Notes: generated by a model not told the origin, from the sequence alone. Positions 1-8,775 are shown, numbered from the stretch's first letter. The stretch is 64,000 nt of DNA from Bacteroides sp. 519 (GCF_010500955.1 NZ_QVMJ01000004.1:310452-374451); one strand, 5' to 3'. Translations and numbers: made by a program.

Positions 1-851
1 ATCATGTAGTTAATGGCGGAAATATAGAAAACAAAGGTATTGAAATTACTATGGGGGTAGTTCCTGTTTTATTGGAAAACTTTTATTGGAAAACCCAATT
101 TAATTTCTCTACCAACAAAAATAAAGTAATAGAAATACATCCCGACCTTAATATGGTTATTTATGGCGATGAAGGATTTTCTTCATCCTATTCAATGAGG
201 CTACTTAAAGGAGGATCGTTTGGTGATATCTATGGAAAAGCATTTGAACGCGACGATAACGGAAACATTGTAATCCATACCAATAGCGAAGGAAACCCCA
301 TTCCGGGAGTTATTGGCGAAGGTAATACCATTAAGGTAGGAAACTGCTCGCCCAACTTTTTACTGGGATGGAACAATACTTTCAGATACAAAGACATTAC
401 TGTATATCTCCTTATCGACGGTAGGTTTGGCGGAGATGTTCTTTCGCATACAGAAGCCGAACTCGATCAGCGGGGTGTTAGCAAACGTACAGGCATAGCC
501 CGCGATCGTGGCTATGTGGATATTAACGGAACCCATATTGATCCTAAAGACTTTTATACAGCCATCAGCGGACGTTCTGGCTGTACCGAGTTTTATATGT
601 TCGATGCTACAAATATTCGTTTGCGCGAACTATCAATCGGATATTCTTTTCCTAAAAAACTATTAGGAAAAAGCAATATCTTCGAAAACATACAGCTATC
701 TTTTGTAGGACGAAATCTTTTCTTCTTCGCAAAGAAAGCTCCTTTCGACCCCGATGCAACACTTTCTATTGGTAACGATAACCAGGGAATTGATGTATTT
801 GGAATGCCATCTACACGAAGTTTCGGTTTTAATGTTAAATTTGTATTCTGA
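1..851 (+). CDS. SusC/RagA TonB-linked outer-membrane protein, C-terminal part
   Basis: The gene enters from the left edge; the frame is open from base 3, giving about 282 residues of the C-terminal barrel. The first visible residues (HVVNGGNIENKGIEI) match the 'N-x-G-x-I-x-NKGIEI' stretch typical of the SusC barrel, followed by LLKGGSFGDIYG and by the barrel-closing segment FGFNVKFVF, which ends in Phe as outer-membrane barrels do. SusC proteins import glycans or peptides with TonB energy and form a lidded complex with SusD. The SusD partner starts 5 bases after the stop, so the two are co-transcribed. The plug and N-terminal domains lie outside the window. No degradative enzyme follows the pair here, so the substrate cannot be guessed. 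Confidence 0.95.
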   Translation, partial: HVVNGGNIENKGIEITMGVVPVLLENFYWKTQFNFSTNKNKVIEIHPDLNMVIYGDEGFSSSYSMRLLKGGSFGDIYGKAFERDDNGNIVIHTNSEGNPIPGVIGEGNTIKVGNCSPNFLLGWNNTFRYKDITVYLLIDGRFGGDVLSHTEAELDQRGVSKRTGIARDRGYVDINGTHIDPKDFYTAISGRSGCTEFYMFDATNIRLRELSIGYSFPKKLLGKSNIFENIQLSFVGRNLFFFAKKAPFDPDATLSIGNDNQGIDVFGMPSTRSFGFNVKFVF

Positions 852-856
852 TAAAT

Positions 857-2482
857 ATGAAGAGCGATAAAACCAATATAATTTTTCTGTGGGTATGCAT
901 GCTGTTTGGCAATACAGCGTGTACCGGAATGTTTGAGTCGTTAAACACAAACAATAGTGGATTCGACGACGAGAAGAAAAAAGAAGATTATAACTACTAT
1001 GGAATTCCTTTAGGTATCGTTCAGCAGGGAATATACTATAATTACGATTGGGGTGGTGGCAAGAACTGGCCCTTCCAGATTATGCAAAACTTAAGCGCCG
1101 ATATGTTTTGCGGTTATATGCACGACCATAAAAACTTTAATAGTGGCCGAAGCAATACAACCTATAATATGATGGATGGATGGAATGGAACAGTTTGGGA
1201 TAACGTGTACGGTTATATATTTCCGGAAGTTCGAAAGGCCGAACTCATCAATAAAGATATAAATAAAGGTTTTTATGGCATAACCCTTATTCTTAAGGTT
1301 GAATTAATGCACAGGGTAAGCGATATATACGGCCCCATTATATATACCAAATTCGGTAACGAACTAGGCTCTATGCCCGACACTCAGGAAGAAGCCTATA
1401 ATGCCTTTTTCAAAGATCTGGATCAAGGCATTAAAGAGATTGAAGAACACATTGCTCAAAACAATAATTTGGAGAACTTTGCCAAATTCGACATTCTGAT
1501 GAGCAAATACAAAAGAAATTATGTACAATGGATTAAATTTGCAAACTCGTTAAGATTACGATTAGCAGTGCGTATAGCAATGGCCGACCCTTCTTTAGCA
1601 GCTACCGAAGCTAAAAAGGCTTTAAACCACACACGCGGATTATTAGAAAGTTCGGACGACCTGGTAGCTGTATCTACGAGTATAAACTATGCCAATCCGC
1701 TGGGCGAAATAAATAAAGCATGGAACGAGGCCTATATGAATGCAAACATGGAATCTATTATGGGAGGATACGAAGATCCTCGCTTAGAAAAATATTTTAT
1801 GCCTGCTACAGCCCGGAGCAAAAATGGTGATATTCCCGGAATTATACCTTATGAGGGAACATATAAAGGTATTCGCCAAGGAACAGGATTTAATCATCTT
1901 AATTATATTGGATGTTCGCGCATTACCATTGAACAAGATACCGATGCAATTCTTATGACTGCAGCCGAAGTATGGTTTTTACGTGCCGAAGCAGCTCTAC
2001 GAGGATGGTCGGCCGAATCTGTAAAAGAATGCTATGAAAGAGGTATCCGTACTTCGTTTTTTCAGTGGAATGTAGAAGAAATAGACGAATACCTTAAAAA
2101 TGAAAAGCGCCCTAAAGATTTTATCGATGCACTTGATCCGGCTTATAACATAAAGGCAGTAAACACAGTTACGCCAAAATGGAACGAAACAGCAAGCAAT
2201 GAAGAAAAACTGGAAAAAATAATTGTGCAAAAATGGATTGCCTGCTATCCGGAAGGATGCGAAGCTTGGGCAGAATATCGCCGAACAGGGTATCCAAAAC
2301 TGTTTCCGGTACTTATAAACGATAGTCCGGTAATAGACTCGAATAAAGGCCCCAGAAGATTAAATTTCTATGTGGCCATTCGCACAGCAAACCCCACACA
2401 GTACGAAGCACTGCTCACTGCACTGGGAGGAGCCGATAATTGTGCAACAAACTTATGGTGGGATAAAGGAAGAAATTTCTAA
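857..2482 (+). CDS. SusD/RagB-family outer-membrane lipoprotein
   Basis: 541 residues. The N-terminus has a lipoprotein signal ending in a lipobox with Cys at residue 22 (GNTAC), followed by an acidic linker. The rest is SusD-like: YIFPEVRKAELI, the TPR-type helices around 'WIKFANSLRLRLAVRIA', 'AEVWFLRAEAALRGW', and a C-terminal 'EKIIVQKWIACYPEGCEAWAE' type segment that resembles the SusD-like_2 branch rather than classical SusD. It would form the surface lid on the SusC barrel encoded 5 bases upstream and bind the ligand. The pair has no neighbouring enzyme or regulator inside the window, so it may be an orphan pair or the end of a locus that starts further left. Confidence 0.93.
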   Translation: MKSDKTNIIFLWVCMLFGNTACTGMFESLNTNNSGFDDEKKKEDYNYYGIPLGIVQQGIYYNYDWGGGKNWPFQIMQNLSADMFCGYMHDHKNFNSGRSNTTYNMMDGWNGTVWDNVYGYIFPEVRKAELINKDINKGFYGITLILKVELMHRVSDIYGPIIYTKFGNELGSMPDTQEEAYNAFFKDLDQGIKEIEEHIAQNNNLENFAKFDILMSKYKRNYVQWIKFANSLRLRLAVRIAMADPSLAATEAKKALNHTRGLLESSDDLVAVSTSINYANPLGEINKAWNEAYMNANMESIMGGYEDPRLEKYFMPATARSKNGDIPGIIPYEGTYKGIRQGTGFNHLNYIGCSRITIEQDTDAILMTAAEVWFLRAEAALRGWSAESVKECYERGIRTSFFQWNVEEIDEYLKNEKRPKDFIDALDPAYNIKAVNTVTPKWNETASNEEKLEKIIVQKWIACYPEGCEAWAEYRRTGYPKLFPVLINDSPVIDSNKGPRRLNFYVAIRTANPTQYEALLTALGGADNCATNLWWDKGRNF

Positions 2483-2630
2483 CCTACATTATTCATACTA
2501 TAGAATGGAAGGAGTTATCGCTTCGCTAGGAGTTAAAGGAGTTAAAGCTTTAGATGCCCTGAAGTATCTTAGAGCAGGCTAAAAAAATATTCTTGATTAG
2601 TGGTGTTTTCTCCGTATTAGTACTAGGAGA

Positions 2631-2675
2631 AAAGGTGAAGGAGTGAAGTCGTGAGACTTTGCTCCTTTTCGGTTT
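2631..2675 (+). terminator. Probable terminator hairpin after the SusCD pair
   Basis: AAGGAGTGAAGTC pairs imperfectly with GACTTTGCTCCTTTTC across a short GTGA loop, followed by a T-rich stretch (GGTTTTTAAC). It lies about 150 bases after the SusD stop. The bases before it hold short direct repeats (GGAGTTAAA twice). Confidence 0.5.
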
Positions 2676-2707
2676 TTAACTGTTCAACTATTGATTGTAA
2701 ATAAGTG

Positions 2708-2807
2708 CTATATAGTATTCGGGTTTGGTGCTATATAGCTCGGAGGATGCGTGCTATATAGACCGAGGGGTGCGTACTATATAGCTCAAGGTTGCTCTTC
2801 TATATAG
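2708..2807. repeat. Array of five CTATATAG palindromes at exact 23-bp spacing (array 1)
   Basis: The 8-base palindrome CTATATAG starts at 2708, 2731, 2754, 2777 and 2800, an exact 23-base period. The 15-base segments between copies differ in sequence but share G-rich ends (for example GGATGCGTG, GGGGTGCGTA). It lies between the SusD terminator and the DUF3836 gene. Two further arrays with the same core and period are at 15727-15826 and 38059-38190. Function unknown. Confidence 0.9.
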
Positions 2808-2861
2808 CTCTGTTTATTGATAAAAGCATATTAAATATTGAAAAACATACTTTTTTTATTG

Positions 2862-2926
2862 TTTTTCGATAAAAACATTTGGTAGATTCAAAAATAATAT
2901 ATTTCTTTGCATATCGAAAAACGATA
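2862..2926 (+). promoter_or_regulatory. Upstream region of the DUF3836 gene with inverted TATCG repeats
   Basis: TTTTTCGATA (2862-2871) is mirrored by TATCGAAAAA (2912-2921), and the second copy also forms a local dyad TATCG-AAAAA-CGATA (2912-2926). Between them lies TTTCTTTG (2902-2909), one mismatch from the Bacteroidota -7 box TAnnTTTG. The layout suggests a regulated promoter for the gene starting at 2963; which protein binds is unknown. Confidence 0.4.
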
Positions 2927-2962
2927 AATTATTATTGAATAACAAATTAAAACCATACCATT

Positions 2963-3457
2963 ATGAATCTTTTTACAGCAACAATCGTAGCAGCAACAAT
3001 TTTGTCGGCAACAACTAGTGTAAGTAACAACTATGTGTACAATGTAAAAAACACCAACGAAGCAGTAACCGAACAAACCGTTTACAAAGTAGACGAAAGC
3101 GGAAAGTATCTAACCAATCATATTAAATATGATTATAGCTACGATAACGAAAACCGCTTGAATACAAAAACAACCCTCCGTTGGAACGATGTAAACCAAA
3201 AATGGGAAAACAGCAGTCAGCTTATCTATACCTATAACGAAAGCAATTGCATTGTTGAATATGCCCGTTGGAATAAGAACACAAATAGTTTCTCGGAAGT
3301 AACAGAAAAAGTAGTATATGCTTGCAATAAACTTCAGGAAGTAACCGGTTATCAATCATTTAAAATAAACGAAAAAACCAATGAATGGCATTTGGTTATG
3401 AACCACGAAATTAATATTCCACAAACAGACTTCTATTGGTTTGCACAAAATAAATAA
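2963..3457 (+). CDS. DUF3836-type small secreted protein
   Basis: 164 residues. The N-terminus (MNLFTATIVAATILSATTS) looks like a weak secretion signal. The rest is repetitive: segments of the form 'Y-T/S-Y-x-x-x-x-R/N', 'RWNDVNQKWENSSQ', 'YARWNKNTNSFSEVTEK' and 'FKINEKTNEWHLV' follow one another, suggesting three to four beta-hairpin repeats with aromatic corners, like a short YD-type repeat protein. This matches my recollection of DUF3836, a family of unknown function found in Bacteroides relatives; I cannot verify the assignment. It is preceded by a repeat array and inverted TATCG repeats and followed by a strong hairpin, so it appears to be its own transcription unit. Confidence 0.7.
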   Translation: MNLFTATIVAATILSATTSVSNNYVYNVKNTNEAVTEQTVYKVDESGKYLTNHIKYDYSYDNENRLNTKTTLRWNDVNQKWENSSQLIYTYNESNCIVEYARWNKNTNSFSEVTEKVVYACNKLQEVTGYQSFKINEKTNEWHLVMNHEINIPQTDFYWFAQNK

Positions 3458-3467
3458 AAAACGTAAT

Positions 3468-3499
3468 ATTGTGAGGGTATCACTTTTTACCCTCACAAT
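3468..3499 (+). terminator. Perfect 12-bp hairpin between the DUF3836 and CPBP genes
   Basis: ATTGTGAGGGTA (3468-3479) and TACCCTCACAAT (3488-3499) are perfect inverted arms with an 8-base T-rich loop. There is no following T tract, so it could be a terminator, an mRNA stabiliser, or an operator; the next gene begins 12 bases later. Confidence 0.6.
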
Positions 3500-3511
3500 C
3501 ATAATATAATA

Positions 3512-4306
3512 ATGAAAACAGCAATAAAACTGGCTCTTATTTACTACGCCTTTCAATTAGCAGGAACGTTTTTAGGAAGTTTTATAGGTACAACCTACTC
3601 GCTTCTTTTAAAGGGTTCGCCCGAGGATATAAAAAGTACTACATTATCACTTAGTTTACTGCTTGGCATACTATTCACTACCTTTTACCTCTTTAAATGT
3701 AGATACATCAGTAAAGAGAAAGTAACATGGTCGCCCATTTCTGTAATCTATTTAATACTAACTGCGGTTATCTGTTTAGCCAGCATCACATTGCTTGATT
3801 TCGTACTGTCGTACATGCAATGGCTTCCTAATATTTTGGAAGAGACTTTTTCAACGCTTCAAGCCGGATGGTTGGGTATATTATGTATTGCCATACTGGG
3901 GCCAATACTCGAAGAACTATTGTTTCGCGGAGCCATAACTAAAGTTTTATTGCAAAAATACAATCCAACAAAAGCAATTATTCTGTCGGCACTTATATTT
4001 GGTATTATTCATATAAACCCCATACAAGTAGTATCTGCTTTTCTTATGGGTTTACTTCTGGGCTGGATTTATTACAAAACAGCTAGCCTTATACCTTGTA
4101 TATTAATACATATAATAAATAATAGCCTTTCTGTTTATCTATCACTTAAATATCCGGATGTTGAAACAACAAAAGAATTATTTGCAGGTTCCGAATATTA
4201 TTTCATTGTAGCTGGAGCTTTGATTATCTTTGCAGTTGCTTTTTTGATAATGAATAAAACAACCATAAAGTATCCCTGGAAAGAAAACAATCAAACTATA
4301 AATTAA
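3512..4306 (+). CDS. CPBP-family intramembrane metalloprotease
   Basis: 264 residues, strongly hydrophobic with about seven to eight membrane segments. The family motifs are visible: EELLFRG near residue 134 (the EExxxR glutamates and arginine), FGIIHINP about 30 residues later, and a third His in ILIHIINNSLS. These are the proposed metal and catalytic residues of the CAAX protease / bacteriocin-processing (CPBP, 'Abi') fold. In bacteria such proteins are linked to prenyl-protein-like processing, bacteriocin immunity or signalling; no bacteriocin gene is evident next to it. The start follows the strong hairpin at 3468-3499. Confidence 0.9.
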   Translation: MKTAIKLALIYYAFQLAGTFLGSFIGTTYSLLLKGSPEDIKSTTLSLSLLLGILFTTFYLFKCRYISKEKVTWSPISVIYLILTAVICLASITLLDFVLSYMQWLPNILEETFSTLQAGWLGILCIAILGPILEELLFRGAITKVLLQKYNPTKAIILSALIFGIIHINPIQVVSAFLMGLLLGWIYYKTASLIPCILIHIINNSLSVYLSLKYPDVETTKELFAGSEYYFIVAGALIIFAVAFLIMNKTTIKYPWKENNQTIN

Positions 4307-4371
4307 TATATTATGAAATCCCCATGATCTAAAAAAACTCGCCAAAGAGAATGAAAATGTTAATCTGAAGT

Positions 4372-4379
4372 TACCTTTG
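4372..4379 (+). promoter_or_regulatory. -7 box for the IS110-type transposase
   Basis: TACCTTTG fits the Bacteroidota consensus TAnnTTTG and lies 28 bases before the transposase ATG at 4408. Confidence 0.5.
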
Positions 4380-4407
4380 TGTGTGATAACCTTTACAAAC
4401 GAAGAGT

Positions 4408-5663
4408 ATGGCAGAAGTTACATTCCCTCAGTTGATACAGCGTGCTTGTGGTATCGACGTCCACTTGAAGGTGGTGGTGGCAACAATCGATGGTGTGGGT
4501 CTCGACCGTGAAACCCGCTCTTTCGCAACCTTCACTAGTTCTTTGACAGAATTGAAAGAATGGCTATTGTCCAATGGCATTACTCATGTTGCTATGGAGA
4601 GTACCGGTGTTTATTGGAAGCCTGTCCACAAAGTGCTTGAAGGTTTCATTCCCAATGTTTGGATTGTCAATGCCCGTCATATAAAAAATGTACCTGGACA
4701 CAAAACCGACAAAAAGGATAGCGAATGGATTTGCAAATTGCTTTTGGCCGGTTTATTGAAGGCTAGTTATATTCCCCCCAAGGAACAGCGTCAACTTCGT
4801 GATCTGACCCGTTACCGCAACAAGCTGATCCAGCAGATGGCATCGGAGAAGAACCGGATGATGCGTATCCTGGAAGACTGTAACATCAAACTCTCCAGTG
4901 TGGTAAGCAGTACATCCGGTTCAACGGCTACTGCTCTTATTGATATGCTTTGCCAAGGTAAAAAGTTGACATTGGAAGATATAGAGTGTGTTTATCATAG
5001 GAAGCTAGCAGCTACTCCGGAAGAATTGCTGGAAGCATGTACCGGTTTTGTTGAGGAACACCACATTTATCTGCTCCAGATGATACGCAAGGACATTTCG
5101 CAGACACAGAAACTGGTAGATGAGCTTTCGGAACGTATAAAGAAACTTCTTTCTAAGTATGAGAATGTGCTGGAGTTGCTGAAAGAAATCCCCGGTTTCA
5201 ACACGAAAGTAGTAGAAGACCTTGTGGCGGAAATCGGATTAGATATGTCCCACTTTCCTTCGGAAAAGCATCTTTCTTCTTGGGCGGGTGTTTCTCCGGG
5301 CAACAATGAGAGTGCTGGCAAAAAAAAAGCGCAAGAATCACTCACGGAAACAAACAAGTAAAGGCGGTTATAACAGAAGCCGCATGGGCAGCGACCCGCA
5401 CAAAGAATACTTTTTTCAGTGAGAGATACCATCGCATTGCCGCACGCAGAGGCAAGAAACGTGCATTGATAGCAGTCGGACATTCACAAATAGTAGCTTT
5501 GTATTTGATATTAAGCACTGGTGCCCCTTATCATGAGCTTGGAGCGCAGTATGTACAGGAAAAGATCGAAAAGAAACGGAAAGCTTATTTATCCGCAGAG
5601 TTGAAAAAACTAGGGTATACGGTTTCTTTAACCAAAATACCCATAGAGAACACCTGCATTTAA
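4408..5663 (+). pseudogene. IS110-family transposase, split by a -1 frameshift in an A9 run
   Basis: The first frame runs 4408-5361 (317 residues). It holds the RuvC-like DEDD domain: CGIDVHLK, MESTGVYWKP and TDKKDSEW, then a coiled-coil middle and the start of the transposase_20 domain (EIPGFNTKVVEDLVAEIG, SSWAGVSPGNNESAGKKK). At nine consecutive A (about 5320-5328) the frame ends in unrelated residues (AQESLTETNK). Shifting back by one base continues the family sequence as SARITHGNKQVKAVITEAAWA and on to 5663. The full product would be about 418 residues. Either the run slipped (mutation or sequencing error), or -1 slippage on the A run makes the full protein. Base composition and codon use look richer in GC than the neighbours, as expected for a transferred element. 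Confidence 0.88.
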
Positions 5664-5932
5664 ATACTACTAGTCTAACAAAAGGCCGATTGTTACTGGA
5701 ACAACCCCAGTCCGATTATGAAATTGGTCTATGTCAGCTAAGCACCAAAGATTGTGACTTATGTACACGTGTATGAAACTTTATTATTCTTAGCTGATGA
5801 TTTTTGTCGTAAACAATAGTCGCATTTGTCATTACACGAGTGCTATTCTTTCTTTTGTCTTAAAACTTAGATATTATTGAATTAAAGTATAAATAATGTC
5901 CTACAGCTATGCAGGACGCTTAATATTTACGT
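5664..5932. other. Non-coding DNA downstream of the IS110 transposase
   Basis: No open frame with coding character is seen. The first 100 or so bases may be the right end of the insertion sequence, with short imperfect inverted stretches around 5690-5740. The rest is AT-rich leader DNA for the DUF2975 gene. I cannot place the IS boundary. Confidence 0.4.
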
Positions 5933-6577
5933 ATGAAACAACGTTTAAACATACTGTGTGTTCTTGTTATATGTATATTGTGTATCTCAATTTTTCAAAG
6001 TATGTATTATTTTGGTGCTGGGGCTTCTTCTGGCATTAAAGCAGGTACAGATCTCGATAAAACGAAGATAGAAAAAATATCCAATCTGCAAGTAATATCA
6101 TTACTTCCGGATAACTTTATCGATTTTAACGATTCTATTTTCAACAAAAAAACAAATACGTATGTTCCAGCGTTTTATGCACAATTGGGTGTAAGTGTTC
6201 CTACAGAAAAGAATATATCATTGGAAATAACAAGTATGCTGTCTTATTTCATCTGTATGCTAACTGTATTAGCAGCAATTATAGTATTCATTTTGATAAT
6301 TATATCCATAAACAACTCGAATATATTTAGTTGGAAAAATGTATCAAGACTACGGTGGTTAGGTGGATTACTTGTTGTAAGTTTTATAACTTCTGTTATT
6401 CCGGCTTTTATTTCATTCCATATACTAACCAAAAGTTTTGCTGTAGAAGGTTATAGTATGCACATTCATGATTTTATATCTATAATAACTCTTGTGTTAG
6501 GTGTTTTATCGTATATAGTAGCCGAAATATTTGCCATAGGCCTCAGATTAAAAGAGGAACAAGACCTTACTATTTAA
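5933..6577 (+). CDS. DUF2975-type membrane protein
   Basis: 214 residues with four predicted membrane segments: residues about 7-28, 105-130, 145-170 and 180-205, with a periplasmic loop between the first two. This pattern, followed 18 bases later by a 67-residue HTH gene, is the usual DUF2975 plus YozG-like regulator arrangement. The family function is unknown; the tight pairing suggests the membrane protein modulates the regulator or is controlled by it. There is no recognisable enzyme motif. Confidence 0.75.
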   Translation: MKQRLNILCVLVICILCISIFQSMYYFGAGASSGIKAGTDLDKTKIEKISNLQVISLLPDNFIDFNDSIFNKKTNTYVPAFYAQLGVSVPTEKNISLEITSMLSYFICMLTVLAAIIVFILIIISINNSNIFSWKNVSRLRWLGGLLVVSFITSVIPAFISFHILTKSFAVEGYSMHIHDFISIITLVLGVLSYIVAEIFAIGLRLKEEQDLTI

Positions 6578-6595
6578 ATTTTTAAGAAAAAACTT

Positions 6596-6799
6596 ATGCC
6601 TATAATTGTGAATTTAGATATAATGATGGCCCGAAGAAAGATTTCTTTGAGCGACCTAGCGGAGAAAGTTGATATTACTCCGGCTAACCTATCCATATTA
6701 AAAACCGGAAAAGCTAAAGCTATCCGGTTTTCAACACTCGAAGCTATTTGTAAAGAATTAGATTGTCAACCAGGGGATATATTGGAATATAAGGAATAG
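6596..6799 (+). CDS. YozG-like Cro/C1-type HTH regulator
   Basis: 67 residues, essentially only a helix-turn-helix: MMARRKISLSDLAEKVDI followed by TPANLSILKTGKAKAIRF and the tail LEAICKELDCQPGDILEY, which is the hallmark of the small YozG-type XRE regulators. It sits 18 bases after the DUF2975 gene in the same direction and is probably translated from the same mRNA. Likely target: its own operon. Confidence 0.92.
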   Translation: MPIIVNLDIMMARRKISLSDLAEKVDITPANLSILKTGKAKAIRFSTLEAICKELDCQPGDILEYKE

Positions 6800-6842
6800 A
6801 ATTAAATAAGAATTAAAGTCAAATAGTTCTTTGAATTACCAA

Positions 6843-6920
6843 TTACCCTGGGTGAGCAAAGCGTAACGCGGGGTAGATAAATTCTTGATTTTCTGAGCTC
6901 CGAAGGAGTTCAACCTTTTT
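6843..6920. repeat. Dispersed repeat modules shared with 50930-51060
   Basis: CCCTGGGTGAGCAAAGCGTA and, further on, CTTGATTTTCTGAGCTCCGA plus GGAGTTCAACC recur in the large inverted repeat at 50884-51116. There the second module lies in the opposite orientation relative to the first. It sits just after the 3' ends of the convergent YozG-like and DUF418 genes. Confidence 0.7.
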
Positions 6921-6924
6921 AAGG

Positions 6925-8121
6925 CTATCTCTTCAAAGGAACCCTCTTAAACCAGGTAGCCGTTCGCCATAACCATTCAACAGGACCATAGTAATATCTC
7001 TTCATCCACCAATTACTAAATATTATTTGTATGCCATAAATTACCAGTCCAGCTAAAAAGCATTGTAGCAAACTAAATTCAACTGCCAGATTTAAACCAA
7101 ATCCATAAAATAAAGGTACACCTATAAATCCTTGAGTCATATAAGTTGTTACACTCATTCTGCCAACAGGAGCTATTTTATCTAATATTCTACGTGTGTT
7201 TGTTCTATAATATAAAATCATAAAACCACTAATATACATAAGCATCATTGCTAAATTAATATAGGTTTTAAATAAAACATTTCCTACCCGCAGTGCATAT
7301 CCTTCAACACCCATACATGGAAGTAACAGATAAATGCTATAGAATACAACAAAAACAGCTATACTATAAGGTAGTACTTTATAGCTGAATTTCAGCATTT
7401 TATCTTCACTTTTATGTATACCATAACGACCTATTAACATTCCGGTTATAAACAACCCGATTAGTTGTGGATAACGTAAACTATTCCATACCCATAATAA
7501 TTTGGCAAATTGCCCTTTCCACAAGTTGAAATTAAGAACATCGGTAAACGAACCATTAATAAAAGTCTCAGCACTCTCTACATACAGTTTATCCATATAT
7601 ACCACAGTGGCAGAAGGTTCGTTTAGAGAATTTCCACTTAACAATGAAACAAAACTGATAATTTCCGGAATCTGTAAAAACAGTATTCCTGCAATTATGG
7701 CCAGCCATTTGGTTTTAACTTTAAAGAGCGGAACCAATACAACACCAAGAATAGCATAAACTACAAAAAATTCGCCCATGTATATTAAACCATTAATATA
7801 ACCAAGCACCAATAATAAAGCCAAACGCCATAAAAAACGGAAACGGAAATCCACATCTTTGTCGGCCTGCGAATCCATCTGCATAAAGAAACTTAAACCG
7901 AAGAGTAATGAAAAGATAGCATAAGATTTACCTGCAAACAGAAAAGTAATAGTATCTAAAACAATAGTATCCACTTCCTGCCAGAATGGAGAATCTAAGA
8001 CAGGTGTGTACATCAAATCAAAATGTTCCATACAATGAAACATCAAAATGCCGAAAAGGGCAAAACCACGAAGCGCATCAATTGAATTAATACGCTTGCC
8101 GGGAACAATAACTTTTTTCAT
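6925..8121 (-). CDS. DUF418 (YeiB-like) multi-pass membrane protein
   Basis: 398 residues with about ten membrane helices. The N-terminal signature RINSIDALRGFALFGILMFH is typical of the DUF418/acyltransferase-3-like superfamily, in which the Asp-x-x-Arg-Gly and the following His are conserved. The C-terminal DUF418 part includes 'APVGRMSVTTYMTQG' and 'GPVEWLWR'. Members are membrane proteins of uncertain role, some proposed to transfer acyl groups to envelope sugars. It is monocistronic on the minus strand, facing the YozG-like gene. Confidence 0.9.
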   Translation of the reverse strand: MKKVIVPGKRINSIDALRGFALFGILMFHCMEHFDLMYTPVLDSPFWQEVDTIVLDTITFLFAGKSYAIFSLLFGLSFFMQMDSQADKDVDFRFRFLWRLALLLVLGYINGLIYMGEFFVVYAILGVVLVPLFKVKTKWLAIIAGILFLQIPEIISFVSLLSGNSLNEPSATVVYMDKLYVESAETFINGSFTDVLNFNLWKGQFAKLLWVWNSLRYPQLIGLFITGMLIGRYGIHKSEDKMLKFSYKVLPYSIAVFVVFYSIYLLLPCMGVEGYALRVGNVLFKTYINLAMMLMYISGFMILYYRTNTRRILDKIAPVGRMSVTTYMTQGFIGVPLFYGFGLNLAVEFSLLQCFLAGLVIYGIQIIFSNWWMKRYYYGPVEWLWRTATWFKRVPLKR

Positions 8122-8220
8122 AAGTTGTATTTATATTGCGTTTTAAATTTGCAATAGTACAACTCCTCATATAAGTAAAATGATAATTATCGACCAATAA
8201 AGAAGACTTATTAACCAAAG

Positions 8221-8757
8221 TCAGATAACCGTACTTAATTTGCCAAAAAAGTCCCAAATAACAATACCTGCTGTTACCGATACATTCAGTGAATGTTTGG
8301 TTCCATATTGTGGTATTTCAACACATCCGTCAGAATTGTTAATAACTTCCTGTTTAACACCTTTTACCTCATTTCCAAACACCACAGCATACTTTTGTTG
8401 CTTATCTAGCTGCAAATCATTAAGCATAATACTGCCTTCGGCTTGCTCAACAGCGTACACAATATATCCATTATTCTTAAGGTTATTAACAGCTTCAACA
8501 GTATCTTTATAATATTTCCAATCAACAGTGAATTCGGCTCCTAATGCAGTTTTATGCATTTCCGGCTGTGGGGGAGTTGCTGTTATTCCACACAGATAAA
8601 TACACTCTATACGAAAAGCATCCGAAGTACGGAATACAGAACCTATATTATGAAGGCTACGTATATCGTCTAAAACAATGATTAAGGGCAATTTCGATGA
8701 AGTTTTAAACTCATCAGGAGTTATTCTGTTTAACTCGGTTATCTTAAGTTTTCTCAT
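8221..8757 (-). CDS. TrmH/SpoU-family RNA 2'-O-methyltransferase
   Basis: 178 residues from the start chosen here. SPOUT-fold motifs are present: 'LDDIRSLHNIGSVFRTSDAF' (motif 1, with the catalytic Asn and Arg), 'AVVFGNEVKGV' (motif 2) and 'IPQYGTKHSLNVSVTAGIV' (motif 3). This short TrmH variant methylates a tRNA or rRNA ribose; the exact target cannot be read. An upstream ATG at 8778 is in frame, but a -7 box overlaps it (8776-8783), so transcription should start near 8770, leaving 8757 as the first usable ATG. Confidence 0.93.
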   Translation of the reverse strand: MRKLKITELNRITPDEFKTSSKLPLIIVLDDIRSLHNIGSVFRTSDAFRIECIYLCGITATPPQPEMHKTALGAEFTVDWKYYKDTVEAVNNLKNNGYIVYAVEQAEGSIMLNDLQLDKQQKYAVVFGNEVKGVKQEVINNSDGCVEIPQYGTKHSLNVSVTAGIVIWDFFGKLSTVI

Positions 8758-8775
8758 ACACAATTTTTGTTCATA

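Larger units (their letters stand above)
4310..5760 (+). mobile_element. IS110-family insertion sequence (ends not resolved)
   Basis: The element is defined by its transposase gene at 4408-5663. IS110 elements usually lack terminal inverted repeats, and none are seen, so the ends given are guesses within the intergenic DNA on both sides. In this family the non-coding end can encode a bridge RNA that pairs with donor and target DNA; about 100 bases upstream and 270 bases downstream of the gene are available for such an RNA. No duplicate copy of the element lies in the window. Confidence 0.45.

Noticed and set aside
2708..2807. CRISPR array interpretation of the 23-bp arrays
   Set aside because: The repeated part is only 8 bases (or a full 23-base unit in array 3), spacers are 15 bases, there are five units, and no cas genes are in the window.
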